Notes: generated by a model from the letters alone, not told the origin. A stretch of 15,186 nucleotides of DNA from Ectocarpus siliculosus (GCA_000310025.1 FN649727.1:7111966-7127151); one strand, 5' to 3'. Shown: positions 1 to 9,750, counted from the stretch's first letter. Numbers and translations are program-made.

Positions 1-1978
1 CGGGGGGAAGAGGTGGCCCAAAGCTAAGCTGCGGCGCCGCCGATGGCACCGCACCGAGCGGCAACTGCACGGTGGGCTCGCCAACAGTGGCAAAACGCTG
101 GTCGCCCGCCCCCTCTCCGATCTCGTCGAACTGCTCCTGTCTGCCTGGTGGTAGCCGCCTCTCTCTGTCAATCCTTCCCAGCAGCTCTCGCCCGAAGTCC
201 TCCCCGTTAGCGATGACAAAACGTTGGTCGCCCGCCCCCTCCTCGATCTCGTCGAACTGCCCCTGTCTACCCGCGGGTGGCAGCCTCTCTCTCTCAATGC
301 TTCCCAGCAGCTCTCGCCCGAAGTCCTCCCCGTTGTCCGCGGCGGCGGCGGCGCTGCTACTCCAGGCAGGCTCCTCCCGCCCTTCCGGCTCGTCTCGTGA
401 GTCCTCACCGGCGCCGCCGGTCCCTCCCGCTCCAGGCTCCGGTTCATCCTGCTCATCGTACCAAACACTGGATTGTCCGTCGTGACCCGCGGTAGACTCC
501 ACTCGGGGCGCCGTCCCACGCCAGGCCGGATTACTGTTGTCCCTCCTGCTGCTCTTTTCCCTACTGCTGCTGTTGTCGCGTTTTTGATTGCCGTTGATGC
601 CCTTGACGTAACCTATCCCCGCGCGCTTCCTCTTCCGCGGGTTTCCGCTAACCGCCGTGGCGGCGGCGTTATTCTGCCCCATTGCCCTCGCGCGCTCCGC
701 GTCGAAGTCCCTCAAGAACTCAAGCCTGCTTTCCCTCTTGCTTTCAGCGGTCTCCTCTTCCTCCTCGCGCGGCGGCGGGTCTTGCGTCAGGAAGTCGTCA
801 TGGCCGCCGCTGCCACCGCCGCCGCCGCGTCCACCGCCGCCGCGGCCGCCGCCCCTGCCTTTGCCGTCGGTGGGAGGGGGGAAGTACTCCGGGGAGATCG
901 GGCCAGCAGCCATCTGGGGGGGGGAAGAAGAGAGAGGCCCAAAGGCATCGTCCCCGAGGAAGCCGGCCCCGGCGCCGTCGACGTTCGCCCTCCTCCCCGT
1001 AAGAAACCCCGCGGTGGCGGAGGCGGTGGCGGGCACAAAGTTTTGGAGCCTTTGCTCGCGCGTCCCGTGTATCGATGGTATGAAGGGCTCATGCTGGTCG
1101 TGCTGGTGGTGATGGTGCTGCTGCTGCTGCTGCGGGTGGTCCCACGGAGGCTGCTGGAAGTGCTGCTGCTGCTGCTGGTGGTGGCCCATCTCTTGCGGGT
1201 GGTGCTGGTGTTGATGTTGCTGCCGCTGCCGCTGCTGCAGCTGCAGCTGCTTTAGTTGCCGCCTCTGTAGCTTCCGCTGCTTCTTGGAAAAACGACCGTC
1301 CGGCCCAGCGGGCACAGTTAAGAACTCCGGTGTGTTTAGTCGCAACGTGCCTGTGCTATCGCCGCCGTGAAACGCTGCCGTGCCTCCTGATGGCGGTGGT
1401 CGGTAATGGGGGTGGTGCTGCTGTTGGTGGAAGGCGTGCGGATCATCATCATCGTGGAAATCACCTGCCCCTGGCTCACCGTAACCCTGCTCACCGTAAC
1501 CCTGCTCACCGAAACCCGGCTCGCCGTAACCTGGCTCACCGTCACCTCCGTCCATTGCTCGTAAATCGAACGGGATGAACCCCGGCGGCGGCTCGGCATC
1601 GTCAAAGTCTCGGCCAAAGTCTCCAACACCACGGACATCGCCGCCCATCATCATCATCCCGTGGTGAGGTAACCCGAAGTCGTCGGCAGGAGGACCGTCC
1701 CACATGGGCTGTCCGCTCGGGCCGTGGTGGTCTGGCATCGAAGGGGTGAGTGGGCCCACCATTATGGCCCCGCTTGGATGCCAGCCGTCATCCCCGCTTG
1801 GACGCCAACCGTCGTCCATCTGTATCTCCCGCTGCTGCTGTTGCCGGCGGCGGTGAAAAGGAGGAGGAGGAAGGCCGGCGTCGTCGAAGTCGCCGTGGGG
1901 GGGACCCGGATGATGTTGCTGGCGCGCCGGTCTCGGCGGCTTTCGTTTCTTCGGTTTCGCCTTTGCCTTGGGAGGCAT
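1..1978 (-). CDS. Low-complexity, probably nuclear protein, N-terminal part (C-terminus outside window)
   Basis: One uninterrupted reading frame of 659 codons runs from an ATG at 1976-1978 leftwards off the window edge. An in-frame TAG lies about 135 bases upstream with no other in-frame ATG between, so this start is well supported. I do not recognise a domain. Visible in order: a lysine/arginine-rich N-terminus (MPPKAKAKPKKRKPPRPAR), a likely nuclear localisation signal; proline-, aspartate- and histidine-rich sequence; five glycine pentapeptides of G-E-P/Q-G-Y type near residues 145-169; a Q/H-rich tract near 242-297; a GRGGG-type Gly/Arg tract near 372-397; an acidic run; a second basic cluster (PRKRKRA) near 450; and two tandem 42-residue units near 549-632. 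The make-up suggests a disordered nuclear or RNA-associated protein, which is inference. It has no visible intron, unlike both other genes. The reading rests on frame continuity and non-random composition, not on homology. Confidence 0.8.
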   Translation of the reverse strand, partial: MPPKAKAKPKKRKPPRPARQQHHPGPPHGDFDDAGLPPPPFHRRRQQQQREIQMDDGWRPSGDDGWHPSGAIMVGPLTPSMPDHHGPSGQPMWDGPPADDFGLPHHGMMMMGGDVRGVGDFGRDFDDAEPPPGFIPFDLRAMDGGDGEPGYGEPGFGEQGYGEQGYGEPGAGDFHDDDDPHAFHQQQHHPHYRPPPSGGTAAFHGGDSTGTLRLNTPEFLTVPAGPDGRFSKKQRKLQRRQLKQLQLQQRQRQQHQHQHHPQEMGHHQQQQQHFQQPPWDHPQQQQQHHHHQHDQHEPFIPSIHGTREQRLQNFVPATASATAGFLTGRRANVDGAGAGFLGDDAFGPLSSSPPQMAAGPISPEYFPPPTDGKGRGGGRGGGGRGGGGGSGGHDDFLTQDPPPREEEEETAESKRESRLEFLRDFDAERARAMGQNNAAATAVSGNPRKRKRAGIGYVKGINGNQKRDNSSSREKSSRRDNSNPAWRGTAPRVESTAGHDGQSSVWYDEQDEPEPGAGGTGGAGEDSRDEPEGREEPAWSSSAAAAADNGEDFGRELLGSIERERLPPAGRQGQFDEIEEGAGDQRFVIANGEDFGRELLGRIDRERRLPPGRQEQFDEIGEGAGDQRFATVGEPTVQLPLGAVPSAAPQLSFGPPLPP
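83..334 (-). repeat. Tandem 126 bp coding duplication (two 42-residue units)
   Basis: Copies lie at 83-208 and 209-334, exactly 126 bases apart with no length change. On the minus strand each encodes a unit with the core NGEDFGRELLG, then a charged stretch ending in the core EGAGDQRF. The copies differ mostly by single substitutions, and the frame is kept, which supports the minus-strand reading. The unit is charged and polar and resembles no domain I know. Confidence 0.9.
1100..1255 (-). repeat. CAG/CAC trinucleotide-rich tract coding for Gln/His
   Basis: Runs of ctg and gtg on the plus strand (for example near 1118-1133 and 1162-1180) read as CAG and CAC/CAT codons on the minus strand. They give poly-glutamine blocks of about five residues mixed with histidine blocks. 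This is a likely length-variable, disordered segment of the minus-strand protein. Confidence 0.85.
1472..1545 (-). repeat. 15 bp minisatellite coding for G-E-P/Q-G-Y pentapeptides
   Basis: About five 15-base units of the form ctcaccgtaaccctg on the plus strand are read on the minus strand as GEPGY, GEPGF, GEQGY, GEQGY and GEPGA. The period is a multiple of three, so copy-number change would keep the frame of the host gene. Confidence 0.85.
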
Positions 1979-2552
1979 CCTTCGCGCGCAGAGCGCCCAC
2001 GAGCAAGGCCGGGGAGAGAGGGTACGGTGGTGCGGCGGGAGGACGATACCCTTGGGGTAGAGGTCAGATTGGACACAAGACGGCCCCCGTCTGGGAGCTA
2101 CTGCTGTCAACTACCATGCTACGTTGCCTGCGTTGCCAGCGGCGGGGGTCACATGAGTGGAATAGGACGGGGGGTGTATTTTCCCGATCCCATGCCGGTG
2201 CCCCTGAATGAAACGAAACGGCTGTGTGTTGATGTGGCCCACCAGGCACACAGCTCTTTCGGACAACACCTTGCCGAGCGGAAGGCGGAAGGGATAGATA
2301 ACTGAGGGCTGCCGTGTTCCCAATAAACGCGTTAGCGAAGGAATCCTTCGCTCATCACGTACTTCGTTTGCAACTGGGAGTAAAACCTGGGGCAGCAGCG
2401 TATCCCCGACACAACAACCCGTCCGTCCTTGGATCCACGGGAATAGACAGCGCCACGCCGGATCCGAGCTCCTCTCAACACACCTGTCCGTAGCATTCTC
2501 TGGCTCGTAGAGGGAGGGGGAATCAACCCTCGTGGGACAGCCGAGAAGAAGG
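1979..2552. promoter_or_regulatory. Divergent intergenic region, putative bidirectional promoter
   Basis: The 574 bp between the minus-strand ATG at 1978 and the ARL3 ATG at 2553 must hold both 5' untranslated regions and both promoters, unless upstream non-coding exons lie elsewhere. I see no convincing TATA box. Both start codons have the same immediate upstream context, GAAGG before ATG. Open frames crossing this stretch on both strands have no recognisable content and one runs antisense through ARL3 exon 1, so I do not call them genes. Confidence 0.55.
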
Positions 2553-4426
2553 ATGGGGCTTTTGACGTTGCTGCGCAAGCTCAAGAGAAGTGACCAGGAG
2601 GCCCGTATCTTGGTGCTCGGTTTGGACAACGCGGGCAAGACCACGATCCTCAAGAAGCTCTCGGAGGAGGACATCACACACATCATGCCCACGCAGGTAC
2701 TAGGCTACACCAGCAGTCTTCTTCTGCGTGTGGCGGACAGTGTATAGTTTGAGAATCGTGTGTGTGAGCTTCGGTTGTTCAACTCAAGGCTTTAGCTCTT
2801 GATCCAGCGTGTTTGAGGCGAATACATACCACCCGAAACGGGTGTACGTTGTACTGCTGTGTTTCTTTACGCGGGAACGCGCATGTTTTGATCGGGCCAT
2901 ATATCTTCCGAATTGGATGCTGCTGCTGTGCACCGTACGCTCTATGTAGCGTGGCGTTTTGTACGTTGATGGCCCGATTCGCTACTGCTGTAAAGGCACG
3001 AATCGTTTTGCCGTCTCGCACCAAGTAGTGATGTGAATTCAGTACAGCAGTAGTCTAGTCTAGTAGGGTAGCACGACCAACGAAGAAGGACCTTTCTCTG
3101 GTCTGGTCTACAGCTGTCTACAGCTGTCTACAGCAGTACCGTAGTAGTCTATCCCTCTAAGACTACATGTTGAGCTCCCCTGTCCATGAAAGTTGAAGAC
3201 ACCGCCGGGCAGAAAGCTCGCAGGTATTCTTTGTGCGATTGTGTGTTCGACGTCCGGGAAACTGGAACTGCCCAACCGAGTGCACAAATGGCGAGCTTGC
3301 GGTCCTGAAAAATGCACCCATTGATTGCAATAGCGAGATGAGCCAACCTAATCTCTAGTCTTCGCCATGTAGTCCAACGCCGACATTGAGTCGATCTAAC
3401 CAAGAGAACGAGACAACTACGGAACAATTGATCAACGTTCGAGCCATGCACCTTAGAAATCACACATTTGGTACAGCATCGCTTGATAGTGGTCACATCA
3501 TCATCGTTTGCTGTCTCTTGCCGTTTGCTAGTTTGCACATGCTCCTGGGAAACATATTCGTATACGTCAAAAGCCCAGGAAGCGTGTCCTCATCGTGCAC
3601 GGCATTAGAAATCCCTCGTACATGACGGCAACTCTTTCTTCTCCTGTTAGCCCAAACCAATTCTTCTACGCATGTCCGTCGCCCTCCACTCTCTCCACCC
3701 AGGGCTTCAACATCAAGAGCTTGATGCATGAGGACTTCAAGCTAAACGTTTGGGATATCGGAGGGCAGAAGTCCATTCGGCCGTACTGGCGCAACTACTT
3801 CGACCAGACCGACGCGCTTATCTACGTTATCGACAGCGCTGACAGGCGACGCATGGACGAGGTGACATATCCCGCCCGAATCACGTCGTTCGACCAAACC
3901 AACGCGCGATGACAATCAAGAAGGACCCCGTTATCATGCAATTACAGTATCACGGAGGACGCAGTCCTTCGAACCAAACACGCTCTTGCTTTTTGCTCAT
4001 TTCCCCCCAAACTGCTGTGAGTGGACGCAAGATCTTGGTATCTTGGTGCGAAGAATTTGTATCTAACACACGCGTTTGACGAAGTTACCTTAAGCGTGCG
4101 GTTTCACCTGCCGCGTGATTCGCTCTTGCGTGCTTGGAGTAAACCGTGAGTTAGTCAACGGTTTTGAGAATCCCTGGTGTCCTCGCTCGCCCGACCATAG
4201 CCCATGCCTGTGGTTCTACATGGGGGGGGGGGCTAGGGCGAGGCAGCAGCGTATCCCAACGCCATGCCTTTTTCCCGCGTTTCGCCACACCATTGTGCGT
4301 CGCCTTTGACGGGAGTGTTGCCTGCGCTCAGGCGAATGCTCGACCAAGGGGATGGCGATATTTTGGAATTGATTCCTGAACAACAACCGAACGCGCAATG
4401 GTAATAACAACAACGAAAACAACATT

Positions 4427-4463
<37 letters not shown>

Positions 4464-5642
4464 TACCACTTACTACACGCGGGGGCACCCTTACACTAAC
4501 CGAGGTGTTATTTCTTCTTGTCGTGGTGGGTGAACGCCCATGCAACAATCGCTGGCAATGTGCAAAACAGACGGGAGTGGAGTTGGGGCAGCTGCTCGAG
4601 GAGGAAAAGCTTGCCGGCATCCCGGTGCTCATTTTCGCCAACAAGCAAGACCTCCTTAGCGCCCTTTCTTCGGATGAGGTTAGTGCAAAGTTTCAGGGCG
4701 ATGATATAGTCTACACGTCCATGCAAGAAGAGAAGAAGGCATGTTGTAGCGACACTTACAATGAATCAGACTTTACGGTGTGTGCGGTGTATCTCTCTCT
4801 GCGATGAAGACTTCATGCCGGGAAATATTCCTGTCTTTTTTGCTGAGCCTCGGCTATGCTCCGTGTTGTAGTAGTGCGATTTCCTTCTCTACTAGTCTGT
4901 CCTTCCAGGGACTGTGGGGCACTCTACTGCATGTATACTGACCACACGTGGTGGTTGTTGCTGCAATTCTTTTTGCTCATCATTGTTTAAGGTTTATTGT
5001 CGCCTTGGATGAACGCCATGGAGCAAAGACTCAGTCACGCACTGAACCAGATGGACACAGGTTGCGGTGCAACTCCTTCTTCTCTATCACGACGCCGTAC
5101 CGTGCTAGTCGTTGTTTGTTTAACAAGCGACTATCTCTCACTACGTAAACCCTTGTCGCTTTCTCCGCAACTTTGACGGCTGAGGAACTTCGACTATAAA
5201 AACGGGTGTCTCGAAAATTAATCCCTAAATTAAACTCCATACAAAACAAGATAAAGGGCGTTGTTCTTCGTCGTTGTTGGCATCGAAATGGGTGAGAGGG
5301 AGGGGAGGGGAGGGGCAGGGGAGACGGGAGGGAGGATAGGAAGGACTTGACACTTGTGTGGGGCGTCGTTAGATTCCACGAAATGACGTGCCTCTCGACA
5401 CGGCTATTCAACTTTGGAAACAGGACGCTCTATCAAACGGTGTTATTCTAACGTCTTCTCGTTGTGGCTTGCCTGTCGCCTGACAAAACAATCCGCCGCT
5501 TTGGACAGTGAATCTCCCCGACACGCGGGCAAGATTGCAGGTTTACGGGTCGTCAAAGACGCGCGGTTCCATGGCTTTTTCAGTGTCTCGGCTCTCTTCA
5601 TGCTGTGTATGACCTGAAGAACGTGTTACAACAACGACAAAC

Positions 5643-5675
<33 letters not shown>

Positions 5676-5896
5676 GACAACAACATACTACGTACTCTGC
5701 TGCTGCTATCTTCTTTCTCCTCTGCTCTTTATTTTTGCAGATCTCCCAGGGGCTGAACCTCCACACCATCAGGGACCGCACGTGGTTCATCCAGGCGGCG
5801 TCGGCCAAGACCGGGGAGGGGCTCCAAGAGGGGATGGAGTGGGTCGTCAGCCAGATCAACGACGGAGCGGGGGGCGGCGCCGAGAGCAAGAATTGA
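2553..5896 (+). CDS. ARL3: ARL3-type ADP-ribosylation-factor-like small GTPase, four exons, complete
   Basis: Exons are 2553-2696, 3703-3861, 4571-4678 and 5741-5896, giving 188 residues. All three introns are GT-AG and fall between codons. An in-frame TAG at 2508-2510 and no earlier ATG fix the start. Visible: N-terminal amphipathic helix [12 protein letters not shown]-loop GLDNAGKT at 23-30; switch I with PTQGFNIKS at 46-54; switch II WDIGGQ at 65-70; guanine-specificity motif NKQD at 125-128; SAK at 158-160. PTQGFNIKS, the IRPYW segment and [10 protein letters not shown] fit ARL3 better than the sister ARL2. Length is close to human ARL3 (182), with a short Gly/Ala/Lys tail. In other eukaryotes ARL3-GTP releases lipidated cargo from UNC119 and PDE6-delta carriers in cilia; ARL13B is its exchange factor and RP2 its activating protein. 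That role here is inferred from family. All nucleotide-binding motifs are intact, so it should be active. Confidence 0.97.
2697..3702 (+). other. ARL3 intron 1 (phase 0, 1006 bp)
   Basis: The donor is CAG|GTACTA and the acceptor is a pyrimidine-rich run ending CCCAG|GGC. The intron splits Gln48 from Gly49, inside switch I, and joining restores the conserved PTQGFNIKS. It contains a 10 bp tandem repeat at 3106-3135. Short open frames inside it have no recognisable content. Confidence 0.93.
3106..3135 (+). repeat. 10 bp tandem repeat, three copies, in ARL3 intron 1
   Basis: Unit gtctacagct at 3106-3115 and 3116-3125, with a third copy at 3126-3135 differing in the last base. Related tagtc words occur just upstream near 3050-3065. 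Confidence 0.85.
3862..4570 (+). other. ARL3 intron 2 (phase 0, 709 bp)
   Basis: The donor is GAG|GTGACA and the acceptor AAAACAG|ACG. Joining gives RRRMDE-TGVEL, matching the family without gap. The intron carries a G run near 4221-4230 and a CAA microsatellite near 4400-4463. A cactaac sequence near 4495-4501 resembles a branch point but is about 70 bases from the acceptor. The sequence just before the AG is not strongly pyrimidine-rich. Confidence 0.92.
4405..4463 (+). repeat. (CAA)n microsatellite in ARL3 intron 2
   Basis: Interrupted AAC/CAA units lead into a pure run from about 4427 to 4463. The run is followed by ACATACCACTTACT, nearly the same as the flank of the CAA run in intron 3. 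Confidence 0.9.
4679..5740 (+). other. ARL3 intron 3 (phase 0, 1062 bp)
   Basis: The donor is GAG|GTTAGT. The acceptor follows a strong pyrimidine tract ending TTTTTGCAG|ATC. Joining gives [14 protein letters not shown], continuous with ARL3 relatives. A G/A-rich purine stretch lies at about 5290-5340 and a CAA microsatellite sits 55-110 bases upstream of the acceptor. Confidence 0.94.
5628..5687 (+). repeat. (CAA)n microsatellite in ARL3 intron 3
   Basis: CAA units with several CGA interruptions are followed by CATACTACGTACT. The position before the acceptor and the flank resemble the repeat in intron 2. Confidence 0.9.
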
Positions 5897-5949
5897 ACCC
5901 ACCATCCGGCGGCACTTCTTGAAGTAGTACTACGGTGCATTGATTATTG

Positions 5950-5955
5950 AATAAA
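5950..5955 (+). terminator. Candidate poly(A) signal AATAAA for ARL3
   Basis: An exact AATAAA starts 54 bases after the ARL3 stop codon (TGA at 5894-5896). It is the first such hexamer downstream. Whether this lineage relies on AATAAA is not certain, and a longer 3' untranslated region is possible. Confidence 0.5.
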
Positions 5956-6649
5956 GCACAAACGTTGCGACGTTTTTGATTGACCAACCGGTGTCTGTTG
6001 GTTTCTATCTGTCTTTGAGAAGAGTGGATGGATGCGGCTTCCTTCTGTGGACCGGGTATCGCCATCTTTTCAGTACGATGTGGTTCTTCCAGTTCTTAGT
6101 CGCCGTCTCTATTGTTTTCGGCGTCCGAACGCAGAGAAAGAAACAAAGCGTGCTTAGACTACAAGCAAGCGACTCCATCTCACGCTGGTCTTGTTTCGCC
6201 CCCTTTTGCTGCCCACACCCATCATCGCTACATGTATTGTGTGTGCATGCACTCTCCTTGAAAGTCGACGTGAACGTCGATGATAAGTATGCAGGTACCA
6301 CACCGCGCAGCAGGGAGATCCATGCATGCACGAGTGTTCGTCTTTTCGTTCGAGAGGGGAAGGAGGGGGGACATTATCAGCGGTTGGTGGCCTTTGTTGG
6401 GTTTGCAGGAATGTTCGGTCCCGACGCGTGCATTTGGTTTTTTGTGTCGTGCTCTTTCGACAAACAAACACCGGCCGTTGTGTCCATGGTGTGTGGACGG
6501 TTGTACGAGATTTTTGCGGTGTACAAATATTACAAGCTTGGGCCGTTTTCTTTTCCACTGTGAAACCTCGTTCAGGTTACGTGTGTGCTAAGCATACTGC
6601 GTGCCACGCATGGCAGGCCCGCGGGAGGGGAGTCGCCAGATGATGAATA

Positions 6650-6663
6650 GGGGGGGGGGGGGG
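6650..6663 (+). repeat. G14 homopolymer
   Basis: Fourteen consecutive G residues in the intergenic interval. The length may be affected by sequencing or assembly error. Confidence 0.85.
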
Positions 6664-7564
6664 TCTGAACTTGCCCTTTGGGGCTAAGATGTACGCATAC
6701 ACTTAGCTCTCCTGGTGGTTCTGGTGTGCTTTCCGTCTTATTCGAGCGATGTTTGAAGCAGTTTCATCGTATGTATCCGCCGACAAGGGCTGCAGTCCGC
6801 CGTTGGTTTGTGGCTACCCTCCCTATGCCGCACAACTCGTTGACCCTCTGTTGGGCACAGCAGCACCACCACAACGACGTCCCAGACTACACGTAGCTCT
6901 GGTGACTTCATCGCAGACGACACAACTACTTCTTGAGGGCGGGCGGGCGTGCTGAGATCTCGCGCCCGTGGCGTTTCAGCGTGGGTGGCGAAATCCCCAA
7001 CTCGAGGTTACCCTCGATGAGGTCCGAACGTTGATTGGACGCCTTTGACGGTCCCCCCTCGAGCCAATGGAATTTCTCGTGTGATCGGGGCCGTATCGAC
7101 AACAGATTGCGAGGGACAAACATCGCACGGTGGGTGCTCGAAGAAGGCCAGATAAAAACGTGAATTAAAATTCATGCAGCGAACACAAACTCGAATGAAG
7201 GTGGGACATGTTATTCATTAATTTGTTTTTTTCGGGGACTAACGACTATACCAGTCAGTCAGTGCTCTCTTAACACTTGCGTGTCGCAACGCCAAAAACA
7301 AAACAAAAAGCGCACGCCGACCTCCACCCCACACCCCAGACCTTGCTGTAGGCGAGATATGTTAAACCTGCCCACCCGGAGCAGAATAAAATGTGTCACG
7401 CTTTGCCTGGAACATGGGTCGGATCACACGGAAGCGTGCGTCCGCGCCAGCGTGCGCAAGACACAACAAACCAGGAGGACGACAAGCAGGAGAAGGGGCG
7501 CCACAATGCCTCGAACGTCTTTGGAAATGGGAAGGGGTGGTTGCCGAGTTCACGAAGTGAATTG

Positions 7565-7692
7565 GCTTGTTTTACGACGTCGTTGCCAAGCGACGAAAAC
7601 CCAATCCCGATGGCAAACACCGAGTGGGGGGCTTGTTTTACAACGTCGTTGCCAAGCGACGAAAACCCAAACCCCGATGGCAAACACCGGGG
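7565..7692. repeat. 66 bp tandem duplication
   Basis: Copies begin gcttgttttac at 7565 and 7631. They differ by one substitution and one inserted base over about 60 bases, then diverge in a G-rich end. Each contains the short inverted repeat CGTCG-ttgccaag-CGACG. Copy 1 also has the palindrome ACGACGTCGT, changed by one base in copy 2. Confidence 0.92.
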
Positions 7693-9006
7693 GGGTCGAC
7701 ATTAGAATCGACACAGAAAGGTATGCGCCGGCATATACCTCTTCTTGTACAACCTTGTTACGGCCACACGAAAAGAAATGTAGGCACACAAAAACACTGT
7801 ACGAATGAACCAAAAATAGGCAAAAAATCCGACAAAAGGCCTACAAAACATACAGAGGGCGGTCGCGATGGATGGACAAACGAACCCAATTGAACGAATC
7901 GATTCACACTCGAGTCATTCTTGGGGGACGGGGGCGGGGCCGGGGGGCGGGGGAGTGCGAAAAAGTTGCAGCGACACCGACTCACGTGGCCGTTACACTC
8001 GTGGGTACACTTTGCTCTGTAGGACGGCAATACAAATTTTGGGGTGGGAACATGTGCTTACGTAATTGATTATCAGGAACCACCCTCTTACTAACGAAAC
8101 CTCCCTCGGCGCCTATTATAGTACGGACCCGCAGCGCAGGATCTCTACCTCCCCCCCCTCCTCCTGCATTGAATCCACTGGCGTGAAATAAAACAAACAC
8201 CGAAACGTAAACAGCAGTTACCCGCTCTTCTCTACCTTTGAAGCCCCACGAGGCAGTGTTAATATACCTCTTGGCCCACCACCTGACCGGTATCTTGTTA
8301 ATAAATCGCCACTCATCGTAACATTTGTGAGCGGTAGTGCTAACTTCGCGCTCCCCAAAAAACCTGCGCGCGCGGAAAAAATCACGTACACGACCGACCT
8401 CTTCCCCATCCACTCCCCCCTCCCCCCCTCAACACCATACATCAGAGGAGACCTTTCCCGACGCCCCATACAGATATATCCGTCCTCAACAACTAACAAA
8501 GCATCAAGCTGGCACCGTTGACGGGACGCTAGTAATAATGAACACACGCACACCCCCCGCGCGCCAAATGCGTGCCCCAAAGGATGGAAAAATGCATCCA
8601 TGCAACAAGAAAAATCGAATTTTGGGAGGACACGTACAAGGCATGGATCGAAGCGGTTAGCTCTCAGTAAACAGATAAAATTCCTCCTACAAACATGTAG
8701 GCCCGAATTAAAAAAAAAAATCGGCGATTTCCTACAAATCAAGTACGTGCAACAGCACCAGAGGATGTTCGAGCGAATACTAGGAAGGGATTTTTCACAG
8801 CAGTAAGGGGCGAGGGTCACTTAATTACGCCCATAAAATCTAATCTCCACCACCGAACCACCGCGCGTGTCCAAGCTCACCCTGCGCAGCAGCGGGTAAA
8901 GCTCCTGCACGACCCGCGCCTACGGTCTCCATCACCACAACAATAACAACAACATTTATCGAACAATGAACGGATGTCCACCCCTTCTCCCTCGCACCTC
9001 CCTGCA

Positions 9007-9052
9007 TCTCTCTCTCTCTCTCTCTTCTCTCCCTCTCGCTCTCTTTCTGGCG
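9007..9052. repeat. CT-rich microsatellite
   Basis: A nearly pure CT dinucleotide run followed by interrupted ctctc/ccctc words. It lies within the interval downstream of the minus-strand esterase gene. Confidence 0.85.
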
Positions 9053-9692
9053 TTGTTGTCCTTGCCTGCCTCCCCGTCCACGTTTATCGTGAAAAAGCGG
9101 CCTCTCGAGCTCTGTACACAACTCCTAACGCCCTTAACACAAGTTAGCGCCAGCCAGTGGCAGATAACGTCGTTTTTGTATATCCCCCGGCCATGGATTT
9201 CTAAACGCACATCCAGAGTTTGCTCTCGGCTGGTTGGGTGCTGCTGCTACGTCAGGAGGAAAATCGAAACAAAAAAACTAAATGAGCAACACAACGCTAG
9301 CCCTAGGTGGGGGGGAATATAGAGGAAACGCAAAACAGGCCTCCGTACTGAAAACAACGCCTTCGCATCTCTTCCACGCGATAATAACGCACGCTAATCC
9401 TCCCGCACCTCATTTTCGTGATGACAGGCAAAAAATGTTACAGCAACACAGACCAACCGCGCTCGCTCGCGCGTGTGCGCACGCCCGCCTTCCCCCGTAA
9501 AGCGTAGCACGAACAAGGATGTCGCATGAATAGACTAAAATACACACACACCGACAAAAAAGGCGAAGAGCATGACTGACTGACTTGACTCCTCTCCTCC
9601 CTCCCACCACAACTTCTCGAGACAAAAACACCGACCCAAACAAACACCCGCTGGGAACATACACACGGACGGCAACACAACCAACACAACCA

Positions 9693-9698
9693 TTTATT
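9693..9698 (-). terminator. Candidate poly(A) signal for the minus-strand esterase gene
   Basis: TTTATT on the plus strand reads AATAAA on the minus strand, about 390 bases after the stop codon at 10091-10093. The distance is plausible for a long 3' untranslated region, but one hexamer is weak evidence. Confidence 0.35.
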
Positions 9699-9750
9699 GA
9701 TCACCTTGCTTTTGCAACAACAACGACGACGATGACGTCACGGCACCGCC

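Noticed and set aside
473-1255. 260-codon plus-strand open frame rich in Leu and Val
   Set aside because: It is the antisense of CAG/CAC/GGC-rich codons in the minus-strand gene, which accounts for the Leu/Val runs. No signal or domain is visible.
1724-2305. 193-codon plus-strand open frame
   Set aside because: It overlaps the start of the better supported 659-codon minus-strand gene, and its content looks like an antisense reading of low-complexity codons.
2111-2692. 193-codon minus-strand open frame
   Set aside because: It runs antisense through ARL3 exon 1 and across the divergent promoter. It has no recognisable motif and is a shadow of the ARL3 exon.
5976-6563. 195-codon plus-strand open frame with a hydrophobic N-terminal stretch
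   Set aside because: It starts 80 bases past the ARL3 stop, in probable 3' untranslated sequence. It has no recognised motif, and equally long frames exist on the other strand. I cannot fully exclude a small protein.
7281-7808. 175-codon plus-strand open frame over the 66 bp duplication
   Set aside because: The duplication has a one-base indel between copies, so the copies are not read in the same frame, which argues against coding selection.
8218-8820. 200-codon minus-strand open frame
   Set aside because: It is rich in Cys and Arg with no domain, ends in simple sequence and has competing frames. It is likely chance.
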